Shown here: positions 23,353 to 33,232 of the stretch, in pieces
Layout: every line of letters starts with the position of its first letter
Numbering within the stretch: the stretch's first letter is position 1
Assembly: GCA_903913215.1 (NCBI GenBank)
Contig: CAIWKE010000035.1
Location: forward strand, 22,415-86,414
Source: an uncultured Holophagaceae bacterium
GTDB taxonomy: Bacteria > Acidobacteriota > Holophagae > Holophagales > Holophagaceae
DNA length: 64,000 bases
Reading direction: 5' to 3'
The notes under the pieces: model-generated
Databases searched by the model: none
Seen by the model: only the letters and a program-made list of their open reading frames with translations
Told to the model about the DNA's origin: nothing
Position numbers and translations under genes: made by a program

Positions 23353-25637
23353 GCTTTCAGGCCCCCTGGCGCTCCATCCGGGGGCGCATGCTCCTGGCCG
23401 CCATTGCGGTGGAAGCCACCATGCTGACCCTGCTGGTGGCCAACAGCCTGCGCCTGCTGTCGGGCCACATGACGGACCAGGCCTCAGACCACGTGGCCCA
23501 GCTCACGCCTGTCATCAACGCCGCACTCGTGGCGCCCGTGGCTCAGCGGGACTTCGCCACGGTGCAGGCCATCCTGGATGAAAGCCGGGCAGTGCAGGGC
23601 ATCGACTACCTGGCCCTGGTGGATCCCACTGGGCGAGTCATGGCCATCAGCGGCTGGGAGCCCCAGCGGCCCTTGCCGCCCCCGGACCAGACCATCCACC
23701 TCTTCCGGGATGGGGCCGCGCCGCGCTTCAATGCGTCTACACCCATCATTCTGGCAGGCCAGCGCATGGGCACCCTGCATGTGGGCCTGAACCTGTCGCG
23801 CATTGTCGCGGCCCACCATCAGATGCTCACCCAGGGCGTGCTCATCGCCGTTTTCGAGGTGGTGATGTCGGCCGGCCTCCTGGCCCTGCTGGGCTTCTGG
23901 ATGACCCGCCACCTGGCCGCCCTCACCCGGGCCAGCGAGGCCGTGGCGGGCGGGAACCTGACGCCACCTCCCGTGCGGGAGGGGGACGATGATGTGGGCC
24001 GCCTGGGCGCGGCCTTCAACGCCATGTCCAGGGCCGTGGCGGATCGGATCCGGGATCTCACCGAGGCCCGGGACCTGCAGGCGGCGCTTTCCAAGCAGGT
24101 CGAACAGGAGCACGGGCGCATGCTGGCGCTGCTCTCGGTCATGGACCTAGGCGCCGTCTTCGTGAACCCCGATGGCCGCGTGCTCTATGAGAATCCAGCC
24201 TTCCGGGAGATGTGGCACCTTGCCGCCGAGCAGGGCCTAGCGGGGCGGCCCTTCTCCGAGGCCATTCCGGCTGCCTCGCCCTTCCACGAAGCCTGGAAGA
24301 CACTCCAGCAGGCCCTCTGGGAGACCCGGGAACTCGCCTTGCCCGATGGCCGCATCCTCACCCAGCGCACCCACCTCGCCGAGGACCGCCTGGGCATGCC
24401 CCTGGGCCGCCTCTGGCTTTTTGAGGATGTCACCGAGGCCCGCAGCATCGCCCGGAGCCTGCTGGAGGCCAAGGAGGCGGCCGAGCAGGGTAGCCGCTCC
24501 AAGGCCGCCTTCCTGGCCACCATGAGCCACGAGATCCGCACCCCCATGAACGGCATCCTGGGCATGACAGACCTGGCCCTGGCCGGGGAGTTGGCCCCGG
24601 AGCCCCGGGAGCAGCTGGGCTGGGTGAAGTCCTCGGCCGAAAGCCTGCTCACGATCCTGAACGACATCCTGGACTTCTCGAAGATCGACGCGGGCCGTAT
24701 GGAACTGGAGTGCCGACCGTTCTCCTTGGCGAAGCTCCTGGACGGACTGGTCCACCTCCACACTCGGCAGGCCAAGCCCAAGGGCGTCGGCCTGGCCTGG
24801 AGCGCCGAGCCCGGCGTCCCCCTGCGGGTCATGGGCGACTCTGTGCGCCTGGGCCAGGTGCTCAGCAACCTGATCTCCAACGCCGTGAAGTTCACGGCCC
24901 ATGGCAGCGTGACCGTGCGCCTGGACCTGGTCCCGGCCGAGGCTGGAGATCCGGCCGACCAGGTGCGCCTGCATTTCGCCGTGCAGGACACCGGGCCCGG
25001 CATCGCCTCGGACCAGCTCGAACAGATCTTCACGCCCTTCACCCAGGCGGATGCCTCCATCACCCGGCGCTTCGGAGGCACGGGCCTGGGCCTCAACATC
25101 GCCAACCGACTGGCCCGCCTTATGGGCGGCGGACTGCGGGTGGAGAGTGTCCTGGGGCAGGGCAGCACCTTCCACTTCCAGACCCTCCTGCGCCGCTGCG
25201 AAGGCACGGAGGAAGGGGAGGTCGGGGTGGACCCCGGCCAGGCCAGCCGCGGTGAAGGGGCCCACGTGCTGCTGGTGGAGGACACCCCCGTAAACCAGGT
25301 CCTGGGCCGCACGCTGCTGGAGAAGAGCGGCTACCGGGTCACCCTGGCCAAGGACGGGGTGGAGGCAGTGGCCGCCGTGGAGCAGGGCACCTTCGACGTC
25401 ATCCTCATGGACATGCAGATGCCCAACATGGACGGCCTTGAGGCCACCCAGCGCATTCGGGCCCACGAGGACCAGCGGGAGCGGGACCGGGTGCCCATCA
25501 TCGCCCTGACGGCCAATGCCATGGAGAGCGACCGCCTGCGTTGCCTGGAGGCCGGCATGGACGGCTTCCTGGCCAAGCCCTTCCGCAAGGACGATGTCAT
25601 TGCCGTACTGGGGCGCTTCCTACAGGGGCGCGGCTGA
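23349..25637 (+). CDS. Hybrid sensor histidine kinase with receiver domain
   Basis: A 762-aa kinase. The order is: membrane helix (about 13-33), periplasmic sensor of about 130 residues, second helix (about 158-180), HAMP ([27 protein letters not shown]), coiled coil, PAS ([22 protein letters not shown]), HisKA with [12 protein letters not shown], HATPase with [17 protein letters not shown] and GGTGLGLNI, and a C-terminal receiver ([18 protein letters not shown], phospho-acceptor in [12 protein letters not shown], Lys in LAKPF). It is translationally coupled to the PhnD-like gene. No separate HPt or response regulator is adjacent. Confidence 0.93.
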   Translation: MSFQAPWRSIRGRMLLAAIAVEATMLTLLVANSLRLLSGHMTDQASDHVAQLTPVINAALVAPVAQRDFATVQAILDESRAVQGIDYLALVDPTGRVMAISGWEPQRPLPPPDQTIHLFRDGAAPRFNASTPIILAGQRMGTLHVGLNLSRIVAAHHQMLTQGVLIAVFEVVMSAGLLALLGFWMTRHLAALTRASEAVAGGNLTPPPVREGDDDVGRLGAAFNAMSRAVADRIRDLTEARDLQAALSKQVEQEHGRMLALLSVMDLGAVFVNPDGRVLYENPAFREMWHLAAEQGLAGRPFSEAIPAASPFHEAWKTLQQALWETRELALPDGRILTQRTHLAEDRLGMPLGRLWLFEDVTEARSIARSLLEAKEAAEQGSRSKAAFLATMSHEIRTPMNGILGMTDLALAGELAPEPREQLGWVKSSAESLLTILNDILDFSKIDAGRMELECRPFSLAKLLDGLVHLHTRQAKPKGVGLAWSAEPGVPLRVMGDSVRLGQVLSNLISNAVKFTAHGSVTVRLDLVPAEAGDPADQVRLHFAVQDTGPGIASDQLEQIFTPFTQADASITRRFGGTGLGLNIANRLARLMGGGLRVESVLGQGSTFHFQTLLRRCEGTEEGEVGVDPGQASRGEGAHVLLVEDTPVNQVLGRTLLEKSGYRVTLAKDGVEAVAAVEQGTFDVILMDMQMPNMDGLEATQRIRAHEDQRERDRVPIIALTANAMESDRLRCLEAGMDGFLAKPFRKDDVIAVLGRFLQGRG

Positions 25638-25877
25638 ATCTAGAAGCAGGATCACCGAGGAGCGCCGATCAAGTCGGCAACGTCCAGATCTTTATCATCA
25701 GTTATCGGTGTTCTACCCTTTGCTTTTCAGGTGATTGAAGTGGCATCATCCTGCCACGCCAAGGCCCTGTGGTACTCTGTAAGTGCAGAGGCTCCCTGAT
25801 CCCGCCCCTGGCGAACCGAGCACCTGCTTCCTGAACCTGCTCCCCTCCGGGGGTGGCCACCTGTCCACCGGGGACCC
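25638..25877. other. Intergenic region before the ABC-F gene
   Basis: These 240 bases contain no gene I can support. A short hairpin GTGGCA/TGCCAC (25740-25745 with 25752-25757) is visible. The part 25690-25735 is AT-richer and could hold a promoter, but no convincing -35/-10 pair stands out. ABC-F genes are often controlled by leader attenuation; I see no clear leader peptide here. Confidence 0.3.
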
Positions 25878-27509
25878 ATGATTTCGTTTTCCAATGTCAG
25901 CAAGCAGTACGGCCGACAGATTCTCTTCATCGAAGCGGATTTCCAGCTGAACCCCGGTGAGAAGGTGGGCCTCGTGGGTCCCAACGGCGCCGGCAAGTCC
26001 ACGCTCTTCCGCATGATTATGGGCGAAGAGTCCCCGGATGACGGCTCCATCAGCCTGCCCAAGAAGCTCACCCTCGGCTACTTCCGGCAGGAGGTGGACG
26101 AGATGTCCGGTCGTTCCGTGCTGGACGAGGCCATCGCCGGCAGCGGCCGCCTGGGGGACTTGCACCACGAACTGGAGAGCCTGGAACACGCTATGTCCGA
26201 CCCTGAGCGGGGGGACGAGCTGGAGGCCATCCTGGACCGCTTTGGCCACGTCCAGGAGGAGTACATGCACCTGGGCGGCTACGAGCTGGAGGCCAAGGCC
26301 CGGGCCTGCCTCTCCGGCCTCGGCTTCGAGGATGCCCAGGTGGACGGCGACGTCGGCGCACTGTCCGGCGGCTGGAAGATGCGCGTCTCCATGGCCAAGG
26401 TGCTGCTGGGGAACTTCGACGTCCTGCTCATGGACGAGCCCACCAACCACCTGGACATCGAGTCCATTCTCTGGCTGGAGAACTTTTTAAAGGCGGTTCC
26501 GGCCACCCTGCTCATGACCTCTCACGACCGGGACTTCATGAACCGCATTGTCACCAAGGTGCTCGAGATCGACGGCGGTGACATCGTCACCTTCTCGGGC
26601 AACTACGACTTCTACGTCAAGGAGCGGGAGCAGCGGGAGGCCAACCAGGAGGCCGCCTACGCCCGCCAGCAGGCCAAGCTGGCCAAGGAGCAGCGCTTCA
26701 TCGAGCGCTTTTCCGCCCACGCCGCCAAGGCCGCCCAGGTGCAGAGCCGGGTGAAGGCCCTGGACAAGATCGAGCGCATCGAGCCTCCGAAGAAGCGCCG
26801 CACCGTGAAGTGGGACTTCCGGAACCCCGGCCGCTCCGGCGATGACGTGCTCATGGTGGAGGGGCTCTGTAAGGCCTACGGCGCGAAAAAGCTCTATGAC
26901 CAGTTCAATTTCCACATCCGGCGCGGCGAGCGCTGGTGCGTCATGGGCAAGAACGGCGCCGGCAAGTCCACCCTCCTGAAGCTGGTCTCCGGGGCCATTG
27001 TGGCGGATGCGGGCGAGGTCAAGCTGGGTGCCAGTCTGCGATTGGGTTACTTCTCCCAGCAGGCCCTGGATCTGCTGAACCCCGAGCTGACGGTGCTGGA
27101 GCAGATGCAGCAGGACTTTCCCATGGAGGGCCTGGGCGTGGTGCGCAACCTACTGGGCGCCTTCCAGTTCTCTGGGGATGATGTGGACAAGCGCATCCGC
27201 GCCCTCTCGGGTGGCGAGAAGTCGCGCCTAGTCATGGCGCGCATGCTCTTCGATCCCCCCAACTTCCTGGTCCTGGACGAGCCCACCAACCATTTGGACT
27301 TGGCCACCAAGGAGATGCTCATCGATGCCCTGAAGGATTTCGAGGGCACCATGCTCTTCGTGTCCCACGACCGCGAGTTCCTGCGCGGCCTGGCCAGCCG
27401 CGTGCTGGAGCTGGGCGGCGAAGAGCACGACGGGCCCCTGGTATTCCAGGGCTCCTATGCCGAATACGTCGAGCGCATGGGCCGCGAAGCGCCGGGCGTC
27501 CATAACTGA
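25878..27509 (+). CDS. ABC-F family ATPase (ribosome-associated)
   Basis: A 543-aa soluble protein with two ABC ATPase domains and no membrane segments, the ABC-F layout. Walker A motifs are GPNGAGKST (about 36) and GKNGAGKST (about 360); signature motifs are LSGGWKMRV and LSGGEKSRL; Walker B motifs are LLMDEPTNHLD and LVLDEPTNHLD. The linker between the domains (EREQREANQEAAYARQQAK..., about 245-305) is the charged P-site tRNA-interaction segment. Members act on the ribosome, in translation control or antibiotic protection; this one looks like the housekeeping YdiF/Uup group. Confidence 0.92.
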   Translation: MISFSNVSKQYGRQILFIEADFQLNPGEKVGLVGPNGAGKSTLFRMIMGEESPDDGSISLPKKLTLGYFRQEVDEMSGRSVLDEAIAGSGRLGDLHHELESLEHAMSDPERGDELEAILDRFGHVQEEYMHLGGYELEAKARACLSGLGFEDAQVDGDVGALSGGWKMRVSMAKVLLGNFDVLLMDEPTNHLDIESILWLENFLKAVPATLLMTSHDRDFMNRIVTKVLEIDGGDIVTFSGNYDFYVKEREQREANQEAAYARQQAKLAKEQRFIERFSAHAAKAAQVQSRVKALDKIERIEPPKKRRTVKWDFRNPGRSGDDVLMVEGLCKAYGAKKLYDQFNFHIRRGERWCVMGKNGAGKSTLLKLVSGAIVADAGEVKLGASLRLGYFSQQALDLLNPELTVLEQMQQDFPMEGLGVVRNLLGAFQFSGDDVDKRIRALSGGEKSRLVMARMLFDPPNFLVLDEPTNHLDLATKEMLIDALKDFEGTMLFVSHDREFLRGLASRVLELGGEEHDGPLVFQGSYAEYVERMGREAPGVHN

Positions 27510-27641
27510 TGCTGTCCCGGAGTTCCGCGCGGCGCGCACACCCCCGGGCCCCCGCCCACCTGCGGCTAAGCCGCTCCTGGACTTTGCCACACCTATTGTC
27601 TGAGGCGTTGCCTTTGGGGGTACGTCGCTCACAGCTCCAAT

Positions 27642-28553
27642 TTATCCGTCGTGGTTCGGTCTCAATGGCGGAGGTGGCTGACAGATGAGGTGCAGGCGCT
27701 CGCCGCTGCGGGGGTGGTTGAGGTCCAGGCGGTGGGCGTGCAGCAGGTAGCCGGGGTCGCCGGGCAGGGCCTGGCAGCCGGGCAGGGGGGTGCCGCCGGG
27801 GCCGTAAAGGGGATCGCCCTGGAGCGGGTGGCCCGCGAAGGCCAGGTGGATGCGGATCTGGTGGGGGCGGCCCGTGAGGATCTCCACGTCCAGGAGGGTG
27901 CAGTCGCCGCGCCGCTCCAGAACGCTCACGCGGCTGAGTGAAGGCCGCCCCTGGGGCGTGGCCGCGTGCAGTTGTCCCAGGGGCCCGTAGGGCACTTCGC
28001 CAATGGGCGATTCGATCTCGAAGTGATCCTGCTCCGGCTCCCCCTGGCAGAGGGCGCGGTAGACCTTGCGGGTGCCGGGTTCGCGAAAGGCCGCCTGAAG
28101 CGTAGAGCGGGATTCGGGACCCCGGGCGAAGACCATGAGGCCCGAGGTGCCCCGGCCCAGGCGATGCATGGGGCTGGCCTCAGGATGACGGCGCCGCACC
28201 AGGGCCAGAAGGGTGTGCTCCAGGAACTCGCCTCCCGCAGGCAGGGTGGGCAGGCCGCTGGGTTTGGCGACGGCCACCAGATCCGCATCTTCAAATAGGA
28301 TCGCTGTGGCCAGGGGCACCTCGGGCTCGACCCAGGGTGGCCGGGCCCAGACGAGCCATTGGCCCGCCCGCAGGGTTTCGTGGCCGGTGGCGACCCGCTC
28401 ATCCAGGAAGACCTGGCCCAGACTGATGCGCTCGGCCCACTGCTCGGCGGAGCAGCGGTCAAAGCGCAGGGCCAGGTGGGCGCTGAGGTTCCGCCCGGTC
28501 CCGGCGGCGCCGATCTGCTCCCGATGTCGGTATCCGCCGTTGGGCTCGTGCAT
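27642..28553 (-). CDS. RluA-family pseudouridine synthase-like protein, altered active site
   Basis: A 303-aa protein with an S4-like N-terminus and the RluA catalytic domain. Family features present are LVAVAKPSGLPTLPAGG, RKVYRAL, RPHQIRIHLAFAGHPLQGDPLYG and LHAHRLDLNHP. The catalytic aspartate in HRLDxxTSG is replaced by Gly: the protein reads HRLGRGTSG (Gly at about residue 133, codon 28155-28157). Some plant and bacterial RluA-like proteins, from memory, share this variant, so it may be a subfamily and not a mutation. Activity is uncertain. It is the convergent neighbour of the ABC-F gene. Confidence 0.85.
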   Translation of the reverse strand: MHEPNGGYRHREQIGAAGTGRNLSAHLALRFDRCSAEQWAERISLGQVFLDERVATGHETLRAGQWLVWARPPWVEPEVPLATAILFEDADLVAVAKPSGLPTLPAGGEFLEHTLLALVRRRHPEASPMHRLGRGTSGLMVFARGPESRSTLQAAFREPGTRKVYRALCQGEPEQDHFEIESPIGEVPYGPLGQLHAATPQGRPSLSRVSVLERRGDCTLLDVEILTGRPHQIRIHLAFAGHPLQGDPLYGPGGTPLPGCQALPGDPGYLLHAHRLDLNHPRSGERLHLICQPPPPLRPNHDG

Positions 28554-28593
28554 GCTCTGTTCCAGGGCCGACCGCGCTTCGGACGGACCTGGA

Positions 28594-30129
28594 TTATCGC
28601 AGCTTGAAGCGCTGCACGGTCTCCTTCAGCTCCTCGGCCACCCGGGACAGGTCCTCGGAGGTGCGGGCCACTTCGGTCACGGTGGAGGCCAACTGATGGG
28701 TGGCGGCGGCATTCTGGTCCAGGCGCGCCGCGGTGTGGTTCATCATGCTGCTCACATCCTGGCTGGTGCGGGCCTGGCCCTGGCTGAGGCTGCCGATCTC
28801 ATGGATGCTGCTCGACACCATGGAGATGCGGTCCCGGATCGCCTCCAGGTGGTGGAGGGTCACGTCCACGCTGGTGGCGCCCTCGTTCACGGCGTCCTGC
28901 ATGTCATGGATGGTGGTCTCGATCTCCTTGGCGCTCTGCCCGCTGCGTTCGGCCAGGATGCGCACTTCCTCGGCCACCACCGCGAAGCCCTTGCCCTGGG
29001 CACCGGCCTTGGCGGCCTCGATGGCGGCATTGAGGCTCAGGAGATTGGTCTGGCGGGCCAGGCCCTGGATCACCTTCACGGCCTGTACGATGCGGGAGGT
29101 GGCCTGCTGAATGGCCAGCATGCCCTGGGCTGTGCCGCGGCCAGTCTCGGCGCCGCGGTCGGTGTCTTGCACGGCCTCGTCCGTGCGGGTGCTGGTCTGG
29201 ACTGTGTGGGTGGCCATGGACTCCACGTTGAGGTCCAGCTGATGGAGGGCTTCGAGCACATCGCGACCCGCCTGGCGCAGCTCCTCGCCCACCTTGGCGG
29301 TCTCCTGCACCGTGCTGTTCATCTGCACGGAGCTGGCGGCCAGCTCTGTGCTGCCCGAGGCCACCTGTTCTGAAGCACGGCCCATGCTGGTCAGGGCCTG
29401 GTTGAGATCGGCCACCATGCCGTTGAAGGTGCGGGCCAGCTGGCTGATCTCGTCCTGACTTTCCACCGGCGCTTCCACCGTCATGTCGCCCTTGGCCACA
29501 CGGCCGATGGCCGTGGAGAGGTGGTTAAGGGGCTCAAGGATGGAGCGACGGACGCGGCGGAAGATGATGCCACTGATGGTGAGGAGCAGGGCGATGCCCG
29601 CGAGTACGGTGAAGATCTGAATGTTCCGCTGCAGGCGGATCTGCTCGGCCAAGGACACGGAGACGCCGAAGGCGGCCACCAGTTCGCCGGCCTTGCGGTC
29701 CTTGAAGGCATCCACGCCAAAGGAACCGTGGCACTGGATGCACGAGTCCTTGAGGCGGCCGGGGCTGAGCACGTAGATTCGGGGCTCCCCGGCTGCATCC
29801 GTGTAGCGGCCCACAGCCTGATCCTGGGAAGGATTGCTGGCGAACTGGCTCATGCTGGTGCGTTCGAAATCGCCAGCAGCTGCATCGGTGGCCTTGCTGC
29901 CTGGGATCACGCGATGGAAAGTCATGCCCCGCTTCTTACAGTACTCCTCGGCATCCGCATGGAACATGGAGTTGGAGGCCATGGCGAGGGAGGTGAGGTT
30001 CTCCTCGAAGGACTTCTCGGCCCGGTTCGTCTGGTAGGAAGTCAGCAGCCAGCTGGCCACGCCCAGGATGGCGGCCAAGGACAGGACCACCGGCAGGAGG
30101 AATTTCAGCGCCAAACCATTGCGATTCAT
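28594..30129 (-). CDS. Methyl-accepting chemotaxis protein with haem-c-type sensor domain
   Basis: A 511-aa chemoreceptor. One N-terminal helix is followed by a periplasmic DUF3365/Tll0287-like domain containing CIQCH (about residues 130-134), a c-type haem attachment motif, then a second helix (about 173-190), HAMP, and a cytoplasmic MCP signalling domain with the tip [18 protein letters not shown] preceded by the conserved [25 protein letters not shown]. The haem suggests sensing of redox state or small gases, as in Geobacter-type receptors. No che genes are near, so it relies on a system elsewhere. Confidence 0.92.
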   Translation of the reverse strand: MNRNGLALKFLLPVVLSLAAILGVASWLLTSYQTNRAEKSFEENLTSLAMASNSMFHADAEEYCKKRGMTFHRVIPGSKATDAAAGDFERTSMSQFASNPSQDQAVGRYTDAAGEPRIYVLSPGRLKDSCIQCHGSFGVDAFKDRKAGELVAAFGVSVSLAEQIRLQRNIQIFTVLAGIALLLTISGIIFRRVRRSILEPLNHLSTAIGRVAKGDMTVEAPVESQDEISQLARTFNGMVADLNQALTSMGRASEQVASGSTELAASSVQMNSTVQETAKVGEELRQAGRDVLEALHQLDLNVESMATHTVQTSTRTDEAVQDTDRGAETGRGTAQGMLAIQQATSRIVQAVKVIQGLARQTNLLSLNAAIEAAKAGAQGKGFAVVAEEVRILAERSGQSAKEIETTIHDMQDAVNEGATSVDVTLHHLEAIRDRISMVSSSIHEIGSLSQGQARTSQDVSSMMNHTAARLDQNAAATHQLASTVTEVARTSEDLSRVAEELKETVQRFKLR

Positions 30130-30216
30130 CAGGGCCTCTTTTCGCAGGGCGGGTGGGACGCCATGCCGCTTTTTCGGCCCTTCGTATGCTCGGGTTGAAT
30201 CGGGTACCTTTAATCC

Positions 30217-32064
30217 TTAATTTTTCTTATTGTTCAGGCGGTCTATCAGCTTCTTGTCGACGTAAGCCGTGATTTCGCTTAGTTTGGCGCTCGCCTTGGC
30301 CAGCAGGTCCGCGCACTGGGTCTGCATGTCTGCCACGTAGGCTGAATCCGTGATGTCCTTGAGGTTGATGACCACGTTCCAGATGCCGCCACGCACGCCC
30401 GCATAGGCCATTTGCGCCCCCACGGCCGCGTCGGTGATGGAGGCCACCTTGCCCAGCTGGGCCGCCTCACCAGCCAGCTCCAGGGCGGCCAGACTGGCCT
30501 TGGCCGTGTCCAGGGGCACGTCGATGGCCACCTTCAGGCCCGCCTGCATGGCCGCCTGGCGGGCGGCTTTCTGGTCGGGGCTGCTGTCCGGCAGGCGCCG
30601 GGCGTCCATGAAGGCGTTGAAGGCGTTGGTGTCCGCGTCCACGGCCACCATGAGGCGGTCCTTGAGCAGCTGGGCCCGTTCAGCCAGGGCGATGAGCTTC
30701 GTGTCCTTGTCGGCATCGGCTCCGCCCTGGGCCAGGTTGGCCACCATGCTGGCCAGGGCCGCGCCGAGACTGCCCGCCAGGGCTGCGATGGAACCGCCGC
30801 CGGGGGCCGGGGTGTCCCGGCTGACTTCATCTGTGAAGGCGTGGACGGGCAGGGCGACCAGGGCCTTGGGGTCATGGGTGGGCAGGCCAAGGACTTTCTT
30901 GTCGATGTCGAAGGTGGTCACGTCGCCCAGGCCCATGGAGAACACGGCGCTCTGGAGGATGTCGGTCGTGGGGATCCCCGTGGATTTGCCCATGGCCCGC
31001 AGGTAGTGCTTGCCCGAGGCCAGCAGGCACTGGTAAGGGACCAGCCCCACGACCTCACTGCCGGTCACCACCAGGCCGCGCTCCGCGGCCAGGCCCCGGG
31101 CCGCCTCGAGGACGGTGTGGGGGGCGGTCTGCTTGTAGTCCGTGAGGTTGATGCTGATCTGGGCCCGACGGTAGGTGTCCACGTACCAGCCGATGGCTTT
31201 GCAGTGGCTGAAGAGGCCCCGGCGGCGGACCTTTTCGCCCACGGCCTTGGCGGGGTCCACGTCATTGAGGTGCATAAGGGCAGGCAGGTCGTAGCCGTGG
31301 GCCTGAGCGCAGTGGTCCACGGTCTCCTGGAAGCTGCCGCCGGTGAAGTCGCAGTTGCCGCAGGGGAAGGAGCCCTCGACGTAGAAGATCAGCTCCCCGG
31401 CCTGGTAGTAGGGCTTCACGCGGCCCCGCCTGGCCACGCGGCCCTTCTCCCGCAGCTCGAAGGCGATGTCCGTAGCGTGGGCCTTGTCCGAGGAGTTCAG
31501 CGTGACGTTGTAGGCCACCAGGAATTCCCGGGCGCCGATGATGGTGGCGCCGGCCCCGGCGTTGTAGCGGGCCGGGAAGTCCGGCAGCCACAGGGGGTCC
31601 TGGAGCTTCCGTTCCAGCCCCTCATACTCACCCCGACGGACGTCAGCGAGGTTGCGGCGCTCAGGCCGGGCGGCAGCGGCTTCGTAGAGATATACCGGAA
31701 TGGCCAGCTCCCGGGCCACGCGGTCCCCCAGGCGGCGGGCCAGCTCTGCGCAGTCCGCCATACTCACGCCTTCCACGGGCACGAAGGGCACCACGTCCGT
31801 GGCCCCCATGCGCGGATGGGCGCCGTGCTGCTGGCGCATGTCGATGACCTTGGCGGCTTCCGCGATGCAGGCAAAGGCCCCGGCCAGCACAGCTTCGGGC
31901 TCGCCCACGAAGGTGATCACCGTGCGGTTCGTGTCCGCCCCCGGATCCACATCCAGGACTTCGACTCCGGACACGGCGGCGATGGCGTCCCGCACCTGCT
32001 TGATCTTCGCGGCATCCCGGCCTTCCGAGATGTTCGGCACACATTCCACCAGCTTCCGCGACAT
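30217..32064 (-). CDS. ftcD: Bifunctional glutamate formimidoyltransferase / formimidoyltetrahydrofolate cyclodeaminase
   Basis: A 615-aa protein in which both FTCD activities are fused, as in vertebrates and some bacteria. The N-terminal part (about 1-325) is the formiminotransferase: MSRKLVECVPNISEGRD, AHPRMGATDVVPFVP, LNSSDKAHATDIAFELREK. The C-terminal part (about 400-610) is the helical cyclodeaminase (DTPAPGGGSIAALAGSLGAALASMV). It transfers the formimino group from histidine breakdown to tetrahydrofolate and releases ammonia. No other hut genes are adjacent. GGAGGG lies upstream of the ATG. Confidence 0.93.
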   Translation of the reverse strand: MSRKLVECVPNISEGRDAAKIKQVRDAIAAVSGVEVLDVDPGADTNRTVITFVGEPEAVLAGAFACIAEAAKVIDMRQQHGAHPRMGATDVVPFVPVEGVSMADCAELARRLGDRVARELAIPVYLYEAAAARPERRNLADVRRGEYEGLERKLQDPLWLPDFPARYNAGAGATIIGAREFLVAYNVTLNSSDKAHATDIAFELREKGRVARRGRVKPYYQAGELIFYVEGSFPCGNCDFTGGSFQETVDHCAQAHGYDLPALMHLNDVDPAKAVGEKVRRRGLFSHCKAIGWYVDTYRRAQISINLTDYKQTAPHTVLEAARGLAAERGLVVTGSEVVGLVPYQCLLASGKHYLRAMGKSTGIPTTDILQSAVFSMGLGDVTTFDIDKKVLGLPTHDPKALVALPVHAFTDEVSRDTPAPGGGSIAALAGSLGAALASMVANLAQGGADADKDTKLIALAERAQLLKDRLMVAVDADTNAFNAFMDARRLPDSSPDQKAARQAAMQAGLKVAIDVPLDTAKASLAALELAGEAAQLGKVASITDAAVGAQMAYAGVRGGIWNVVINLKDITDSAYVADMQTQCADLLAKASAKLSEITAYVDKKLIDRLNNKKN

Positions 32065-32106
32065 AGACCCTCCGTACTGTTCAACTCTAACATTGGTGCG
32101 GCCCCG

Positions 32107-32146
32107 CTCACGAAAGCCGGGCTAAAAGCGGCCCGCCTTTCGTGAG
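32107..32146. repeat. Inverted repeat in the leader of ftcD
   Basis: CTCACGAAAG (32107-32116) is the exact complement of CTTTCGTGAG (32137-32146). The 20-nt interior can pair further (CCGGGC with GCCCG). It sits between the 5'-nucleotidase stop and the ftcD start, on the transcribed leader of ftcD, and could be a regulatory structure or transcription end. Confidence 0.45.
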
Positions 32147-32202
32147 TGAATGACAAATCGTTAAAGGTGAAAGGCTCTTCTCGCTTTTGTCTTTTCTAAC
32201 TC

Positions 32203-32225
32203 GGAACGCGCAGCGTTCCGAGCCT
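32203..32225. repeat. Hairpin with CGCAG loop downstream of the 5'-nucleotidase gene
   Basis: A 9-bp stem around CGCAG with core AACGCGCAGCGTT is found just after the minus-strand 5'-nucleotidase stop. A second hairpin with the same loop and a different stem is at 33190-33212, before that gene's start. On the minus strand it is followed by TTAGAAAAG, a weak T-run, so termination is possible. Confidence 0.5.
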
Positions 32226-32245
32226 TCCCGGCGTCTGGTCAAGGC

Positions 32246-33154
32246 TCACTGACTCAACTCATTTTTCACGCCACTGACCACATGCCCGGTAGGCCCCACG
32301 CGGGCGGCGGTGTCGCAGGTGCCGGTCTGGTCGTCGAAGAAGAAGTCGGGCTCGAACTCGCGCAGGAAGTCGGCCTTCTCCAGGCCCCCCAGGAACATGG
32401 CCTCGTCCACCTGGATGTTCCAGGCCATGAGCGTGCGGATGGCGCGCTCGTGGGCAGGGGCGCTGCGGGCCGTGACCAGGGCCGTGCGGATGCGCATGGG
32501 GGCCGAGGCGGGCAGGGCCTGCAGGGGTTTCAGGGCCTCCAGCAGAGGCATGAAGGGGCCCGGGGGCAGGGGCAGGTTGGCCTTCTCGATCTCGTGGGCC
32601 TGGAAGGCCGCCAGGCCGCCGGTGGCATAGACCCGCTCCGCCTCGTCACTGAAGAGCACGGCGTCACCGTCGAAGGCGATGCGGATCTCCTCCGGGTGGC
32701 GGTCCGCCGCCTGGGCGCTATCCGGGTAGACCCGCGCCGCCGCGAAGCCCGCCAGCAGCGCCGCGCGGACATCCTCCTCCTTGGCGGAGAGGAAGAGATT
32801 GGCCCCGAGCGGATTGAGGTAGGGATAGGGATTGCGGCCCCGGGTGAAGACGGCGCGTTCCAACTGCAGGTCGGCCTCCTGGGCGCTGCGGAAGACCCGC
32901 AGTCCGCTCACGGGGTCGTTGCGCGACAGGATCACCACCGCCACCCGGCTCTGGCCCTCGGTGTTGAAGGCCAGCAGCTTCTTCACCAGCGGAAAGGCCA
33001 CCCCCGGCCGCGCCGGTTGGTCCAGCCGCGTGAGCTGCAGCTCCATGTAGGCCCGGTCATCAGATTCCTCAAAGACCCGGTTCTCCTCCTCGAAGTCGAA
33101 GAGGGCCCGGGAGGAAATAGCCACGACCAACTTGCCGGAGAGGGATTGGGACAT
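32246..33154 (-). CDS. 5'-nucleotidase (cytosolic NT5C1-like)
   Basis: A 302-aa soluble protein resembling bacterial members of the cytosolic 5'-nucleotidase family (PF06189), which hydrolyse nucleoside monophosphates. Signature segments are LVVAISSRALFDFEEENRVFEE at the N-terminus, FPLVKKLLAFN, VVILSRNDPVSGLRVF, the acidic IAFDGDAVLFSDEAE (about 150) and the C-terminal FLREFEPDFFFDDQ. No signal peptide is present. It is flanked by the two CGCAG-loop hairpins and is divergent from the NifS-like gene. Confidence 0.8.
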   Translation of the reverse strand: MSQSLSGKLVVAISSRALFDFEEENRVFEESDDRAYMELQLTRLDQPARPGVAFPLVKKLLAFNTEGQSRVAVVILSRNDPVSGLRVFRSAQEADLQLERAVFTRGRNPYPYLNPLGANLFLSAKEEDVRAALLAGFAAARVYPDSAQAADRHPEEIRIAFDGDAVLFSDEAERVYATGGLAAFQAHEIEKANLPLPPGPFMPLLEALKPLQALPASAPMRIRTALVTARSAPAHERAIRTLMAWNIQVDEAMFLGGLEKADFLREFEPDFFFDDQTGTCDTAARVGPTGHVVSGVKNELSQ

Positions 33155-33189
33155 GTGAACAGGGTAGACCGATTGGGAATGCTTTTCCT

Positions 33190-33212
33190 ACCTGTCGGCG
33201 CGCAGCGCCGAC
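33190..33212. repeat. Hairpin with CGCAG loop between divergent genes
   Basis: CTGTCGGCG and CGCCGACAG pair around CGCAG, with no mismatch, in the 78-bp gap between the 5'-nucleotidase and NifS-like starts. Loop and core match the hairpin at 32203-32225, while the outer stem bases differ and still pair. Confidence 0.5.
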
Positions 33213-33232
33213 AGCCCCAGTACACTGAAGGA

